64,000 bases of DNA, from the NCBI GenBank assembly GCA_031551765.1, contig JAVBNC010000010.1:28838-92837 (forward strand). The letters are read 5' to 3'. The notes under the pieces were generated by a model. The model worked only from the letters and a program-made list of their open reading frames with translations, made no database searches and was not told the DNA's origin. A program made the translations under genes and the position numbers. Numbering within the stretch: position 1 is the first letter of the stretch; each line of letters begins with the position of its first letter. The stretch comes from JAVBNC01 sp031551765 (GTDB lineage: Bacteria; Desulfobacterota; Desulfovibrionia; Desulfovibrionales; Desulfovibrionaceae). Shown here piece by piece: positions 6,779 through 14,706 of this stretch.

Positions 6779-7060
6779 ATGATGTACGAGGAATTCTGTC
6801 AAGGCGTGGGCATGAAGGTCGACCCGAAGTGCTACGAGCGCATCGAAGCCGTTTACATGGCTTTCGACCGCTTCAACTCCAAGGAAGACGTCTATGCCTT
6901 TTACAGGGCGCACGACATGAACGGCATTGAAACGCTCTACGCCGAGCTGCACGAGTACAACAAGCTCAATGCGCGGCGGAAGCTCCTTGAAGGCGAACTC
7001 AAGGGCATCATCGGCCAGATGAACAGAGCCACGATGCTTTGCGGCATCCGGGCCGCGTGA
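6779..7060 (+). CDS. Hypothetical phage early protein
   Basis: 93 aa, preceded by AAAGGAG. It begins with two Met codons; either may be used. Helical and acidic (KCYERIEAVYMAFDRFNSKEDVYAFYRAHDMNGIETLYAELHEY...). No family recognised. First gene of the rightward operon. Confidence 0.6.
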   Translation: MMYEEFCQGVGMKVDPKCYERIEAVYMAFDRFNSKEDVYAFYRAHDMNGIETLYAELHEYNKLNARRKLLEGELKGIIGQMNRATMLCGIRAA

Positions 7061-7067
7061 GGTTGTC

Positions 7068-7412
7068 ATGAGCAGGCTGGTCAGCGTCGAACGGCCCAAA
7101 TACGGCGTTGCCGTCGTGAAGAAGTCGCGCGGCAAGCTGACGATCGAGGACATCATGGAGGGTCTCCGGGGGAACAGCGAGGATGAGGAGTGCAGGTTTG
7201 CCCTCTTTCTGAGGCCCGCCGGTGGACATGAATGTGTTCCGGGAGACGATCCTGACGCTCCGATGCCCGCAGTGCTCCACAACCTCGACCTCCTCGATAG
7301 CTGCCCGGCCTGCGGGGCGTCTTACGAGGACATGCGCAACCAGTTTCACGATGCCACGTACCGGGCCGGTTATGAGGCCGGGTTGGAAGCCGCTCGAAGC
7401 GGGAAGGAATAA
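7068..7412 (+). CDS. Hypothetical phage protein with a CxxC motif
   Basis: 114 aa. A beta-like N-terminus (RLVSVERPKYGVAVVKKSRGKLTIED) is followed by acidic stretches and LDSCPACGASYEDM, half of a zinc site. The C-terminus contains GYEAGLEAAR, a helical segment. No family recognised. It starts 8 nt after the previous gene. Confidence 0.6.
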   Translation: MSRLVSVERPKYGVAVVKKSRGKLTIEDIMEGLRGNSEDEECRFALFLRPAGGHECVPGDDPDAPMPAVLHNLDLLDSCPACGASYEDMRNQFHDATYRAGYEAGLEAARSGKE

Positions 7413-7416
7413 CGCC

Positions 7417-7749
7417 ATGAACCCCGAATTTCACCGCTGCGTTTACTGTGAACACCTGCTCAGCCTGGACCGCTGGACCGATGCCTGTTCGGAGGCTTTT
7501 CAGGCCGCGCGTGATGCCGGTCTGCCGGTAGCGGGCCGCATGCTGAACGGCCGCGCCCTGCTGCCTCTGGATATCAGTGGCGAGGCGGCTGGGTGTTTGT
7601 GCGAATCCTTTTCGCTTCTGCCCCGCGCGGCCCTGGCCCGCGAATTCAGCCCGGAACTGGCTGACGCGGCCTATGCGGATGACGAGTGCGGCGGCCAGCC
7701 CATCCCGTTCGACGAGCCGGAATGTCCGGCCCCGAACCGGGCGGCGTAG
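7417..7749 (+). CDS. Hypothetical cysteine-rich phage protein
   Basis: 110 aa from ATG 7417, four bases after the previous stop. N-terminal CVYCEHLLSLDRWTDAC gives a possible zinc site, with two more cysteines in GCLCESF and others near the acidic C-terminus (DDECGGQPIPFDEPEC). No family recognised. An earlier in-frame ATG at 7222 runs antisense-like through the previous gene and is rejected. Confidence 0.55.
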   Translation: MNPEFHRCVYCEHLLSLDRWTDACSEAFQAARDAGLPVAGRMLNGRALLPLDISGEAAGCLCESFSLLPRAALAREFSPELADAAYADDECGGQPIPFDEPECPAPNRAA

Positions 7750-7758
7750 GAGGCGGGC

Positions 7759-7977
7759 ATGATCGGCAAGCGCGTGACGGTTCAGATCAAGCCGGGTCGG
7801 TACATCTCCAGTACCCGCAAGCCTGGCAACGGCAGGATTGGCACGGTTCTCCGAGAGAACGAATTCGGCAGGGGCACCCATGAAGGCGGCCTTTGGTACG
7901 TGCGGCTTGAAGCAACCAAGCGGGCCAAGGAATGCGTTGAGATGTTCTGCGGCGCGGACCTGATTTCGGAAGTGTAG
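7759..7977 (+). CDS. Hypothetical small beta-rich protein
   Basis: 72 aa: MIGKRVTVQIKPGRYISSTRKPGNGRIGTVL... GGLWYVRLEATKRAKECVEMFCGADLISEV. Alternating hydrophobic and basic residues suggest a small beta barrel of SH3 or KOW type. GGAGG precedes the start. No family can be named. Confidence 0.55.
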   Translation: MIGKRVTVQIKPGRYISSTRKPGNGRIGTVLRENEFGRGTHEGGLWYVRLEATKRAKECVEMFCGADLISEV

Positions 7978-7986
7978 GAGGCGGGC

Positions 7987-8139
7987 ATGCTGTTCTTCAA
8001 GGTGGGCAAGGAAAACTGTGACACCCCCGCGCGCGGCCGTGAGCTGATCGGGGAATACATCAAGGCCATGCTGATCGTGGCGGGGCATGCGGCCGTCGTG
8101 CAGGCGGGGAACTTCCTGGCCTGGAGGGTGGCGGGGTGA
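7987..8139 (+). CDS. 50-aa hypothetical protein
   Basis: MLFFKVGKENCDTPARGRELIGEYIKA..., with AGGAGG before the ATG and a TGATG overlap with the next gene. Residues 29-46 (MLIVAGHAAVVQAGNFLAW) are hydrophobic. Function unknown. Confidence 0.5.
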   Translation: MLFFKVGKENCDTPARGRELIGEYIKAMLIVAGHAAVVQAGNFLAWRVAG

Positions 8140-8237
8140 TGGATGAAATCGAAGCTTTTATTGACCCCCTGGAGCGCAGAGCGAATCACGCAAACACAGG
8201 CAAGCCCCACACAGACGAACGTGCGGGCGAAGAATAG
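8139..8237 (+). CDS. 32-aa hypothetical peptide
   Basis: Starts at the ATG of the TGATG junction with the previous gene (MDEIEAFIDPLERRANHA...) and ends at TAG 8235-8237, directly before the AGGAG of the next gene. Very polar. The tight packing suggests it is translated, but there is little other support. Confidence 0.35.
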   Translation: MDEIEAFIDPLERRANHANTGKPHTDERAGEE

Positions 8238-8247
8238 GAGAAAAATC

Positions 8248-9120
8248 ATGACTCAAGCGCTTTCAACCATTCAGGCATCACCGGCGTATGCGCCCGCAAT
8301 CCAGGAAACAGCTCTCACCGCAGAAACGCTCAAACGCCAAGTCGCTATCGTGCGCGAGGCGCAACGCGCCGTCATGCATAGGGGGCACCATTACGACAAG
8401 ATACCTGGATGCGGCGACAAGCCGGTTCTTCTCAAGCCTGGCGCAGAAGTAATCGCGCTGACATTCCAGTTCGCAGCTTCTTACGATGACACAATAACCG
8501 ATCTCGGGAACGGGCACAGGGAATACAGCATTGTTTGCACGCTCACCCACAGGCCCACGGGCGGCTATGTTGGCCAAGGTATTGGATCATGCTCCACCCG
8601 CGAAACAAAATACCTCTACAGAAAAGCTGAACAGTCATGCCCGGAATGCGGCAAGGAAACCATCATCAAGGGCAAGAGGGAATACGGCGGCGGCTGGCTT
8701 TGCTACCAGAAAAAGGGCGGTTGCGGTGCCAAGTTCAAGGACGGCGACCCGGCCATTGAAAACCAGAACATGGGCCGCGTCGAACACGACAACCCGGCCG
8801 ACTACTTCAATACCTGCCTCAAGATGGCCAAGAAGCGCGCCTTTGTGGACGCCATCTTGACCAGCACGGCAGCCAGCGACGTTTTCACCCAGGACCTAGA
8901 AGACGACCCCTCGGCCTATGGCGGCAAGCCCGGCCCGGTCCGCATCAACCTTGAATCCGTGCAAGCCACGTTCAATGCCTGCATGACCATTGAGCAGCTC
9001 GACGCGGCTCTGGCCGACCTCGGCATAGACAAAAAGCACCCCGACGCCAAGGCCATTGCCGACATGTACAAAGAAATTAAGGCGCTCATCGAAAGCGCCG
9101 CCAGCCAGGAAAAGTTCTGA
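8248..9120 (+). CDS. Conserved phage zinc-ribbon protein of the recombination module
   Basis: 290 aa from ATG 8248 with AGGAG seven bases before. The middle carries a zinc ribbon (CPECGKETIIKG ... WLCYQKKGGCGAKF), followed by the segment YFNTCLKMAKKRAFVDAIL, TSTAASDVFTQDLEDD, found in phage proteins encoded beside SSB and DUF1351 genes. The last 70 residues resemble a short helical domain (ACMTIEQLDAALADLGI). I suspect a role in single-strand DNA annealing or repair, based on that neighbourhood only. Confidence 0.65.
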   Translation: MTQALSTIQASPAYAPAIQETALTAETLKRQVAIVREAQRAVMHRGHHYDKIPGCGDKPVLLKPGAEVIALTFQFAASYDDTITDLGNGHREYSIVCTLTHRPTGGYVGQGIGSCSTRETKYLYRKAEQSCPECGKETIIKGKREYGGGWLCYQKKGGCGAKFKDGDPAIENQNMGRVEHDNPADYFNTCLKMAKKRAFVDAILTSTAASDVFTQDLEDDPSAYGGKPGPVRINLESVQATFNACMTIEQLDAALADLGIDKKHPDAKAIADMYKEIKALIESAASQEKF

Positions 9121-9128
9121 GGTAGGCC

Positions 9129-10052
9129 ATGACGCAAGCTGAACTTTTGCCCGCTCTGCAATTCACGCCTCCTGTCATCAGCCTAAACTTTGATGAACTG
9201 GAAGCCAGTATCAGGGACATCACCGACAAGTACACCGGTCTCGTGGTGCAGGAAAGCGATGTGCCCGCCATCAAAAACGAAATGGCCGGCCTGAACAAGC
9301 TCGCCGGGCAACTTGCCGACGCGCGCAAGAGCGCCGTTTCCCGCATATCAGGCCCGATCAAGGAATTTGAGGATCAGGTGAAGGGGTTGGAGCTCAGCAT
9401 CAAAACAACCCGGTCATTCCTCGACGATCAGGTGCAGGCCCACATCACGCGAGAACGTGAATGCAGGCGGGCGGCGGTTCAGTTCATCATCGACTACCAG
9501 AAGGATGAGCACGGCTGTCCCGGCCTGGAAATCCCCATACAGGAAAGCTGGCTGAACAAGACCGCCAAAGACAAGGCCATCACCGCGGAAGTGCAGGCTA
9601 TCATCCTTGCCCACAAGCGGCAGCAGGAAGAAAAGGCCGCTCTGGAACAAGCCAGGAAAGACCGTGTCGTTGCCCTGGAGGGGCATTGCAGGGCCATGGA
9701 GCAGAGTCGGAGCTACGCGCTCACGTTCTCATCCTTCGCCCACCTGCAAAGCCTGGAGATTCCGCTTGCCGAAGCCTTGGCCAAGGTCAGCGAAATCTAT
9801 GCCGCCGAGGATGTGCGCCTGGCGGAAATTGAACGGCGCAGGGTAGCCGCAGAACAACCGAAGCCGGAGCCGCATTTTCTGGATATGCCGGAACCGCCGG
9901 TCCAGGAAGAAGTAAAGCGTGTGGTGAAGGCTATGACTATCACGGCCACCTATAACGCGGAAAACGGCCAGGACATAGGCGCGCTGTACCAGCGGATCAA
10001 GGCCCTGTGCCTAACCTGCACCGCGCGTGTGGAGGAGATCCCCCATGCTTAA
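9129..10052 (+). CDS. DUF1351 family phage protein
   Basis: 307 aa. The start (FDELEASIRDITDKYTGLVV...IKNEMAGLNKLAGQLADARK) matches the DUF1351 family, coiled-coil phage proteins near recombination genes. Long helices (KQQEEKAALEQARKDRVVAL; LAEIERRRVAAEQ) fill the middle, then a proline-rich linker and a small C-terminal domain. It overlaps the SSB gene start by 8 nt. Its role is unknown; the family pairs with SSB and recombinases. Confidence 0.75.
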   Translation: MTQAELLPALQFTPPVISLNFDELEASIRDITDKYTGLVVQESDVPAIKNEMAGLNKLAGQLADARKSAVSRISGPIKEFEDQVKGLELSIKTTRSFLDDQVQAHITRERECRRAAVQFIIDYQKDEHGCPGLEIPIQESWLNKTAKDKAITAEVQAIILAHKRQQEEKAALEQARKDRVVALEGHCRAMEQSRSYALTFSSFAHLQSLEIPLAEALAKVSEIYAAEDVRLAEIERRRVAAEQPKPEPHFLDMPEPPVQEEVKRVVKAMTITATYNAENGQDIGALYQRIKALCLTCTARVEEIPHA

Positions 10053-10473
10053 CTCCGTCCACATCATCGGCCGCTTGGGCAAAGACCCTGAGCTTAAATA
10101 CGCCAACACCGGCACGGCCATCTGCAACCTCTCCATCGCCACGGACGAGAGCTACACCGACCGCGACGGCAACAAGCAGGAACGCACGGAATGGCACCGC
10201 ATCGTGTGCTACCAGCGCCAGGCCGAAAACTGCGCCAAGTACCTCGCCAAAGGGAGTCTCACCTTCGTGGAAGGCAAACTCCAGACCCGCAAGTGGCAGA
10301 ACAAAGACGGCCGGGACCAATACACCACAGAGATAGTCGCAAGCCGCGTCCAGTTCCTTGACCGGAAACAAGATGGCCAACAGGGCGGACACGCGGGACG
10401 GCAACAAGAACAGGGCGACCTTGGTCCGGCGTTCCCGTCTGAGGCATCTGGCATGGATGACGTGCCGTTTTGA
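10045..10473 (+). CDS. ssb: Single-stranded DNA-binding protein (phage SSB)
   Basis: 142 aa from ATG 10045, with GGAGGAG eight bases before; an in-frame ATG 18 nt earlier lacks such spacing. The OB fold is clear: MLNSVHIIGRLGKDPELKY, NLSIATDESY, KQERTEWHRIVCY, AKYLAKGSLTFVEGKLQ. After a glutamine- and glycine-rich linker it ends in MDDVPF, the acidic tail through which SSB recruits replication and repair proteins. It sits between DUF1351 and the RdgC-like gene. Confidence 0.95.
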   Translation: MLNSVHIIGRLGKDPELKYANTGTAICNLSIATDESYTDRDGNKQERTEWHRIVCYQRQAENCAKYLAKGSLTFVEGKLQTRKWQNKDGRDQYTTEIVASRVQFLDRKQDGQQGGHAGRQQEQGDLGPAFPSEASGMDDVPF

Positions 10474-10494
10474 CGCAAATCCCGAGGAATAAGC

Positions 10495-10692
10495 ATGACC
10501 CTCCAGACATCGCAACCCACACCCCAGGCCCAGGCAGCCCAGCGAGTTTGCATCAGGTGCGGGCATCCTATCCACCTTTGCACCCGCGCCTACAGCCGCC
10601 CCGGCGGTGTCCACTCCAGCGCGGGAGCGAAGGAAAGCCGCCGCACCGGCCTGTGTGAACACTGCTCCGACAATACCGCAACCCCTCAGTGA
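10495..10692 (+). CDS. Small zinc-ribbon protein
   Basis: 65 aa. CIRCGHPIHLC in the middle and CEHC near the end form a likely four-cysteine zinc ribbon. The first 17 residues are Gln- and Ala-rich and unstructured. GAGGAA precedes the ATG. Function unknown. Confidence 0.55.
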   Translation: MTLQTSQPTPQAQAAQRVCIRCGHPIHLCTRAYSRPGGVHSSAGAKESRRTGLCEHCSDNTATPQ

Positions 10693-10702
10693 GGTAAGCC
10701 CC

Positions 10703-11962
10703 ATGCCTTTCATGGATAAAACTTGCGGCGTGACCCGCCTGCACATGACCGACGCCAAGCGGGACATCTTCGCCACCGTTACCGACACCCTTATCCGCCA
10801 CGGGTTCATGCCCATTGACGACATGCCGGAAGACAGGAGCGTGGGCTGGGTAAACTTTGACGATATGCTGGACGCGGAATGGCGCGTTTCCCCGCCACAG
10901 AAGGGCGCGTACATCGCGTTCTCGATGCGGGTGGACTCCAGGCGCATCCCCCCTGCCGTGCTCAAGAAGGAGCTTGAAAAGGCTCTGCGGGTGGAAAAGG
11001 AGCGGAACCAAGAGACGGGCAAGAAATACATCTCCCGGGAACGCAAGCATGAGATCCGCGAACAAGTCCGGTTGCGCCTGAAAAGCAGGATAGTGCCCAC
11101 GCCCAAAGTCATTGACGTGATCGTGGATGAGCAGCACGCCACGGTCTACCTCACCACCACGGCGCCGAAGGAAGTGGAGCTCTTCCTGAAACTTTTCCAC
11201 CGCAGTTTCGACGTGCACGCCGCGCCCCAGGACTGCTACACCTTGGCGGCAGCCGCGTTCCCGGAAAAGGCGGAATACATCGACACCCTTGAGGATGTCA
11301 CGTTCGGGGCCGGGGAGGGCAACAGCCTTACCGGAGCGGACGCGATTCTTGGCCGGGACTTCCTCACCTTCGTCTGGTTCTTTTCCGAAGACGAGAGCGG
11401 CGAATACCGCACCGCGATTTCCGGCGAGAACTTCACCTTTAAAATCCTGGATTCGGTGACGGTCACCGATACCGCCGGGACAAAGGTTTCCGCCAGCATC
11501 GGGACCGCATCCGGCGACGACCTCTCGGAGGCGAAGCTGGGTATTGCCAAGGGCAAGAAGGTCAGCGCCGCGAAGGTCCGCCTGGATAAGGAAACCGATG
11601 CGTTTTCCGGCAAGCTCGACCTGAGCTATGCGATATCCGGCCTGCGCCTGCCCTATACCCACATCCCCGTTGGCGTCGATGATGACCCGGACGCCCCGTT
11701 CCTGGAGCGCATGCACCTCCTGGAGCGCGTTTGGGAAATGCTGGATACCGCCTTCGCGCAATTCCTTTACGCCCGCCTCTCCCCGGAGATTTGGCGCACC
11801 GTTGTCGCCAAAATCAACCTCTGGCTGCGCAAAAGCGTTGCCGCCGACAATCGGGACATAGCCATTCAGTCTCAGGGACACACAGAGCACATCTACAGGA
11901 AGTGGTTTGAGTCGCGTGCAGGGCTTTCTCTGGGGCAGCAGAAGCCGAGGGCTGAGCAATGA
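10703..11962 (+). CDS. RdgC-like recombination-associated protein, full-length phage form
   Basis: 419 aa from ATG 10703 with GAGG before it. The N-terminal half (GWVNFDDMLDAEWRVSPP, KGAYIAFSMRVDSRRIPPAV, GKKYISRERKHEIREQV, VDEQHATVYLTTT) aligns residue for residue with the host ORF 62906-63520. The C-terminal half (GRDFLTFVWFFS, LSEAKLGIAKGKKVSAAKV, DDDPDAPFLERMHLLERV) aligns with host ORF 62326-62874. So the phage has in one chain what the host has in two. E. coli RdgC binds DNA as a ring and limits RecA; here it sits beside SSB, suggesting control of recombination or exonuclease action on phage DNA. Family placement is my own pattern match. Confidence 0.8.
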   Translation: MPFMDKTCGVTRLHMTDAKRDIFATVTDTLIRHGFMPIDDMPEDRSVGWVNFDDMLDAEWRVSPPQKGAYIAFSMRVDSRRIPPAVLKKELEKALRVEKERNQETGKKYISRERKHEIREQVRLRLKSRIVPTPKVIDVIVDEQHATVYLTTTAPKEVELFLKLFHRSFDVHAAPQDCYTLAAAAFPEKAEYIDTLEDVTFGAGEGNSLTGADAILGRDFLTFVWFFSEDESGEYRTAISGENFTFKILDSVTVTDTAGTKVSASIGTASGDDLSEAKLGIAKGKKVSAAKVRLDKETDAFSGKLDLSYAISGLRLPYTHIPVGVDDDPDAPFLERMHLLERVWEMLDTAFAQFLYARLSPEIWRTVVAKINLWLRKSVAADNRDIAIQSQGHTEHIYRKWFESRAGLSLGQQKPRAEQ

Positions 11963-12258
11963 CCTGGCGTCCCACAATAACAGAGCACACTCTGCTGCGG
12001 CACATCATCAGCGTTAACGGTGAGCGCCATCAGGAAGTGAAGGCGGCGGAAGAATACGCCGAGGCTGCGGCTGCCATTTCCAGACTCTCCAACGGATACG
12101 GCAGCCTGGATGAAACCGCCGGGGAACTGGCGGACGCGGATATCATGCGGGAGCAGCTCTTCACGATCCACCCCGAACTCCGAGAAAAGATCGCCCTCAA
12201 GCGGGCCGAGAAGATGAAGGAAATCGCCATTCGCTTTGCGTTCCCCGAGACTTCGTAG
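11959..12258 (+). CDS. MazG-like nucleotide pyrophosphohydrolase
   Basis: 99 aa, ATGA overlap with the RdgC-like gene. The MazG signature ExxE-(12-28)-ExxD is present as EYAE, 20 residues, ELAD, in EEYAEAAAAISRL ... DETAGELADADIMREQL. Such proteins hydrolyse nucleoside triphosphates; in phages they may alter the nucleotide pool or ppGpp signalling. The protein is short, as phage forms often are. Confidence 0.65.
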   Translation: MTWRPTITEHTLLRHIISVNGERHQEVKAAEEYAEAAAAISRLSNGYGSLDETAGELADADIMREQLFTIHPELREKIALKRAEKMKEIAIRFAFPETS

Positions 12259-12582
12259 CCTCCCCTCTCACCCCTCCCGGCTCTGGCCGGGGCGGGCATA
12301 GAGCGGACGGTGCGAGGTGCCGCAATAACGCAGAGGGTTGTAGCCTGCGGGGTAAATGGGCCTGGAAACCCGGCCCGCGCCGCCCGCTCACAAAATGCCC
12401 GACGACCGGGGCGGCGTTGATGCAGCGTAAACGATAGACGCTGCGGAGCCACAACCGGACGCGCCTGCCGTAGGCATGCAGGATAGGGAACGCCGCTGAC
12501 CGTAAACCAGGCGTGACAGGCCCCGGACTGCGGAGGTTCGGGGAAGGCCGGGGAGAGGACCGGCCGCAAAAAGGAGCAAGGC
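12259..12582. other. 324-nt non-coding gap rich in hairpins, candidate structured RNA
   Basis: No supportable gene on either strand, in an operon whose other genes overlap or lie a few bases apart. On the plus strand several local stems can be drawn: GCAGCGT/ACGCTGC around 12421-12442, CCTGC/GCAGG around 12463-12482, GGGCC/GGCCC around 12359-12377, and CCGG-GGAGAGGA-CCGG around 12550-12565. It ends a few bases before an AAGGAG and the next ATG. It may be a small RNA, a packaging or replication site, or an antitermination element. Confidence 0.45.
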
Positions 12583-12963
12583 ATGAACTGTAAAAACTTC
12601 ACCGGCATTATGGGCCGCGGCGGCGTCATTCACGAAACCTGCGAGGCTGGCCACCGCTACGATTCCTTCGGCCCCAGGCTCGAATACCGGCGGGAACTAC
12701 CCTGCATCGCGCGAAACGAGCGCCTCTGTCCGGATCAGGATTTTCCCACACGCGAAGAGATGGAGCAGCGGGAAAAGGAGTTTGACGAGCACTTCCGTAT
12801 GATCACGACGGCCAGGGCCTTGATTGTCGCACAGGGCGGCCCCGGATCATCCGGCAGTGTCGAATGCCCGAAGTGCAAGGGCGTCCTCTTGTACAGCATC
12901 GCTGGCAACAGGCACGTGCATGCGCAGTGCGAAACCGCTGAGTGCCTTGCGTGGATTGAGTGA
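12583..12963 (+). CDS. Hypothetical cysteine-rich phage protein
   Basis: 126 aa with AAGGAG before the ATG. The N-terminal part (MNCKNFTGIMGRGGVIHETCEAG) and LPCIARNERLCPDQDFP give four cysteines. The C-terminal domain (VECPKCKGVLLYSIAGN, HAQCETAECLAWIE) is a clear zinc ribbon. Proteins of this layout are common in temperate phages; function unknown. Confidence 0.65.
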   Translation: MNCKNFTGIMGRGGVIHETCEAGHRYDSFGPRLEYRRELPCIARNERLCPDQDFPTREEMEQREKEFDEHFRMITTARALIVAQGGPGSSGSVECPKCKGVLLYSIAGNRHVHAQCETAECLAWIE

Positions 12964-12973
12964 GGAGCGAGCC

Positions 12974-13519
12974 ATGGAATATCGCACCATAGCAGACCTC
13001 GACGGTTGCCCGGAAAAGGATTGCCCGCTCGCTGAGTGGTGCGACTGGATGCAGAGCATGCCAGCGGGAACGCAAAGTGATCCGCCGTGCTCACGCTTCC
13101 CCCAGGACTACCCCATTGAGGACGCTGTGGACGAAACCCGTGGCCGCGCGACGGACCGGGCTGAATACTACGCGCGGAAATGGAAGAAGGAAGATGAAGA
13201 CAAGGCCCGGAAGGCCGAAATCCAGAAGAAACGCCGCGCTACACTCGCCAAAAATCGTGACGTGAACAGGGAGCGTGCCCGCCTTCGCGCCAGGAAGCGC
13301 CTTGCGGAGAGAATGGGCATCACCGAGAAGCACGTGGATTTGCTGGGCGAACTGATGAGTATTCAGCGAAACATACCGTTTCTCGCCATGGCCAGAGGGG
13401 ACGGGCTTTCATCGGCCATGGCCCGCATAAAAGCCATCGGGGCCGAAATCGAGGAAGAGAGCAAGAAGTCACACTACCACCAGGCGAAAGGCTTGGTGGA
13501 TGAGATGATGCGGGGATAA
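12974..13519 (+). CDS. Hypothetical phage protein with N-terminal Cys cluster and basic coiled coil
   Basis: 181 aa from ATG 12974 (GAGGAG before it). The first 45 residues have four cysteines (GCPEKDCPLAEWCDW ... PPCSRFP). The middle is a long charged helix (KKEDEDKARKAEIQKKRRA ... NRERARLRARKRLAERMGI), possibly DNA binding. No family can be named. Confidence 0.6.
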   Translation: MEYRTIADLDGCPEKDCPLAEWCDWMQSMPAGTQSDPPCSRFPQDYPIEDAVDETRGRATDRAEYYARKWKKEDEDKARKAEIQKKRRATLAKNRDVNRERARLRARKRLAERMGITEKHVDLLGELMSIQRNIPFLAMARGDGLSSAMARIKAIGAEIEEESKKSHYHQAKGLVDEMMRG

Positions 13520-13521
13520 TC

Positions 13522-13782
13522 ATGCACCTTCACGACTTCGAACAGCAATGGCCCCGCTTCCGGGAATGGCTGGAAGCCAACGGCGCGGAAGTGCTCAGTC
13601 CGACCAATTCCTATGAGGCCGCCAGGTTCCGTACCGCCGAAGGCATCGGCGTCATCTACATGGACGCGGATCGGCACCTCACGAAGTGGGTGCGCGGCGC
13701 ATGGGAAGCCTGGGACGCCTGGAAGAACAAAAAGCCTTGGCGCGCCACCCCGAAGCCGGAACGCAAAAGCAGGGCGCGGTGA
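13522..13782 (+). CDS. Hypothetical phage protein
   Basis: 86 aa (MHLHDFEQQWPRFREWLEANG...VRGAWEAWDAWKNKKPW), tryptophan-rich, with a basic C-terminal tail. Starts 2 nt after the previous stop and its own stop overlaps the HNH gene start as GTGA. No family recognised. Confidence 0.55.
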   Translation: MHLHDFEQQWPRFREWLEANGAEVLSPTNSYEAARFRTAEGIGVIYMDADRHLTKWVRGAWEAWDAWKNKKPWRATPKPERKSRAR

Positions 13783-14018
13783 AGCGGAAAATCCTGGTCA
13801 CTTCCCTTGCGGATCGTGACGGCTGGGCGTGCATGTACTGCGGTGCCGTCCTGGATGCGGAGACAGCCACGTTGGAGCACATCGTGCCGATCACGCGCGG
13901 CGGCTTCGACGCCAAGTCAAACCTGACCCTGGCGTGTGAGCGCTGCAATAAGACCGTGGGGCACATGAGCGCCCGGCAGAAGTTTGAGTACGCGCTGAAG
14001 CATAGAGGTGCGGCATGA
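13779..14018 (+). CDS. HNH endonuclease
   Basis: 79 aa from GTG 13779, chosen for its GTGA overlap with the previous stop; the frame is open to 13686 but that would be wholly inside the previous gene. The HNH core is complete: DGWACMYCG (first CxxC), LEHIVPITRGG (the H of LEH), SNLTLACERCNKTVGH (N and second CxxC). Such enzymes nick or cut DNA; in phages they act in packaging, homing or exclusion. Confidence 0.88.
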   Translation: MKRKILVTSLADRDGWACMYCGAVLDAETATLEHIVPITRGGFDAKSNLTLACERCNKTVGHMSARQKFEYALKHRGAA

Positions 14019-14206
14019 ATGAGGCCATCAACATAGAAATCACTGTGGACATCTTGCGCGAAACCGACGCCGCAATCTTGGTCTCAGACGGAGACCGGGA
14101 AGTATGGCTTCCCAAGAGCCAGATTGAATATTCGGGCGACCCCGGAGACGAATCTGTTTGCGTTGAGATTCCAGAATGGCTTGCCGAAGAGAAGGGCCTG
14201 ATATGA
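14015..14206 (+). CDS. Small acidic beta-rich phage protein
   Basis: 63 aa with ATGA overlaps at both ends. Sequence INIEITVDILRETDAAILVSDGDREVWLPKSQIE suggests a small beta fold of the type found in phage proteins of unknown function. GGTGCGG before the start is a weak ribosome-binding site. Confidence 0.55.
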   Translation: MNEAINIEITVDILRETDAAILVSDGDREVWLPKSQIEYSGDPGDESVCVEIPEWLAEEKGLI

Positions 14207-14706
14207 ACGGCCTTTACGGGTACACAGGAAGTGGCGGACTCTCCACAAACGCGGTCAAGAACGCGCTGCTGCGCTACTTCCGCTTCGGGCGCGGCTTCCC
14301 CTATGTCGCCACGGAGTGCTGGGAAGAGGACATAGTCGCCAGCGATGGCGTGCGGCTGACCTGCGTCGAGATCAAGGTTTCCTGGGCGGACTACCGGCGC
14401 GAATTCGGCAAGTCGAAGCACAAGCGGGAATCCTGCTACTGGCACCCGAAGCTTCCCCCGAAAAGCAATAACCCCAACCGCATCTTCTTCGCCGCGCCCT
14501 CCGACCTGGCCGCGCGCATCGCTGAAGACCTGCAAACCACAGCGCCCGTGTACGGCGTGCTCTCCGTGGACGCCCACGGCCAGGTCTCGGTGATACGCAA
14601 GGCCCAGGAGCTGCATAAAAAGCGGATCGACCCGATCTCATTGCGCGGACTTGTGATGCGCCTGACCTCAGAGCTCATAACCATGCGGGAACAGGTGAGA
14701 GCATGA
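14203..14706 (+). CDS. PD-(D/E)xK-type nuclease-like protein
   Basis: 167 aa from ATG 14203, in ATGA overlap. The pattern ECWEEDIVASDGVRLTCVEIKVSWADYRREF has the spaced acidic residue and ExK (EIK) of PD-(D/E)xK nucleases. It is followed by a lysine-rich loop (GKSKHKRE) and NRIFFAAPSDLAARIAEDL, a hydrophobic strand and helix seen in MmcB-like members. Expected to act on DNA. The family call rests on the EIK motif and layout. Confidence 0.6.
   Translation: MNGLYGYTGSGGLSTNAVKNALLRYFRFGRGFPYVATECWEEDIVASDGVRLTCVEIKVSWADYRREFGKSKHKRESCYWHPKLPPKSNNPNRIFFAAPSDLAARIAEDLQTTAPVYGVLSVDAHGQVSVIRKAQELHKKRIDPISLRGLVMRLTSELITMREQVRA

Noticed and set aside
10568..11977. 469-codon minus frame
   Set aside because: Shadow of the RdgC-like gene 10703-11962, which has homologous sequence in the host region of the window.
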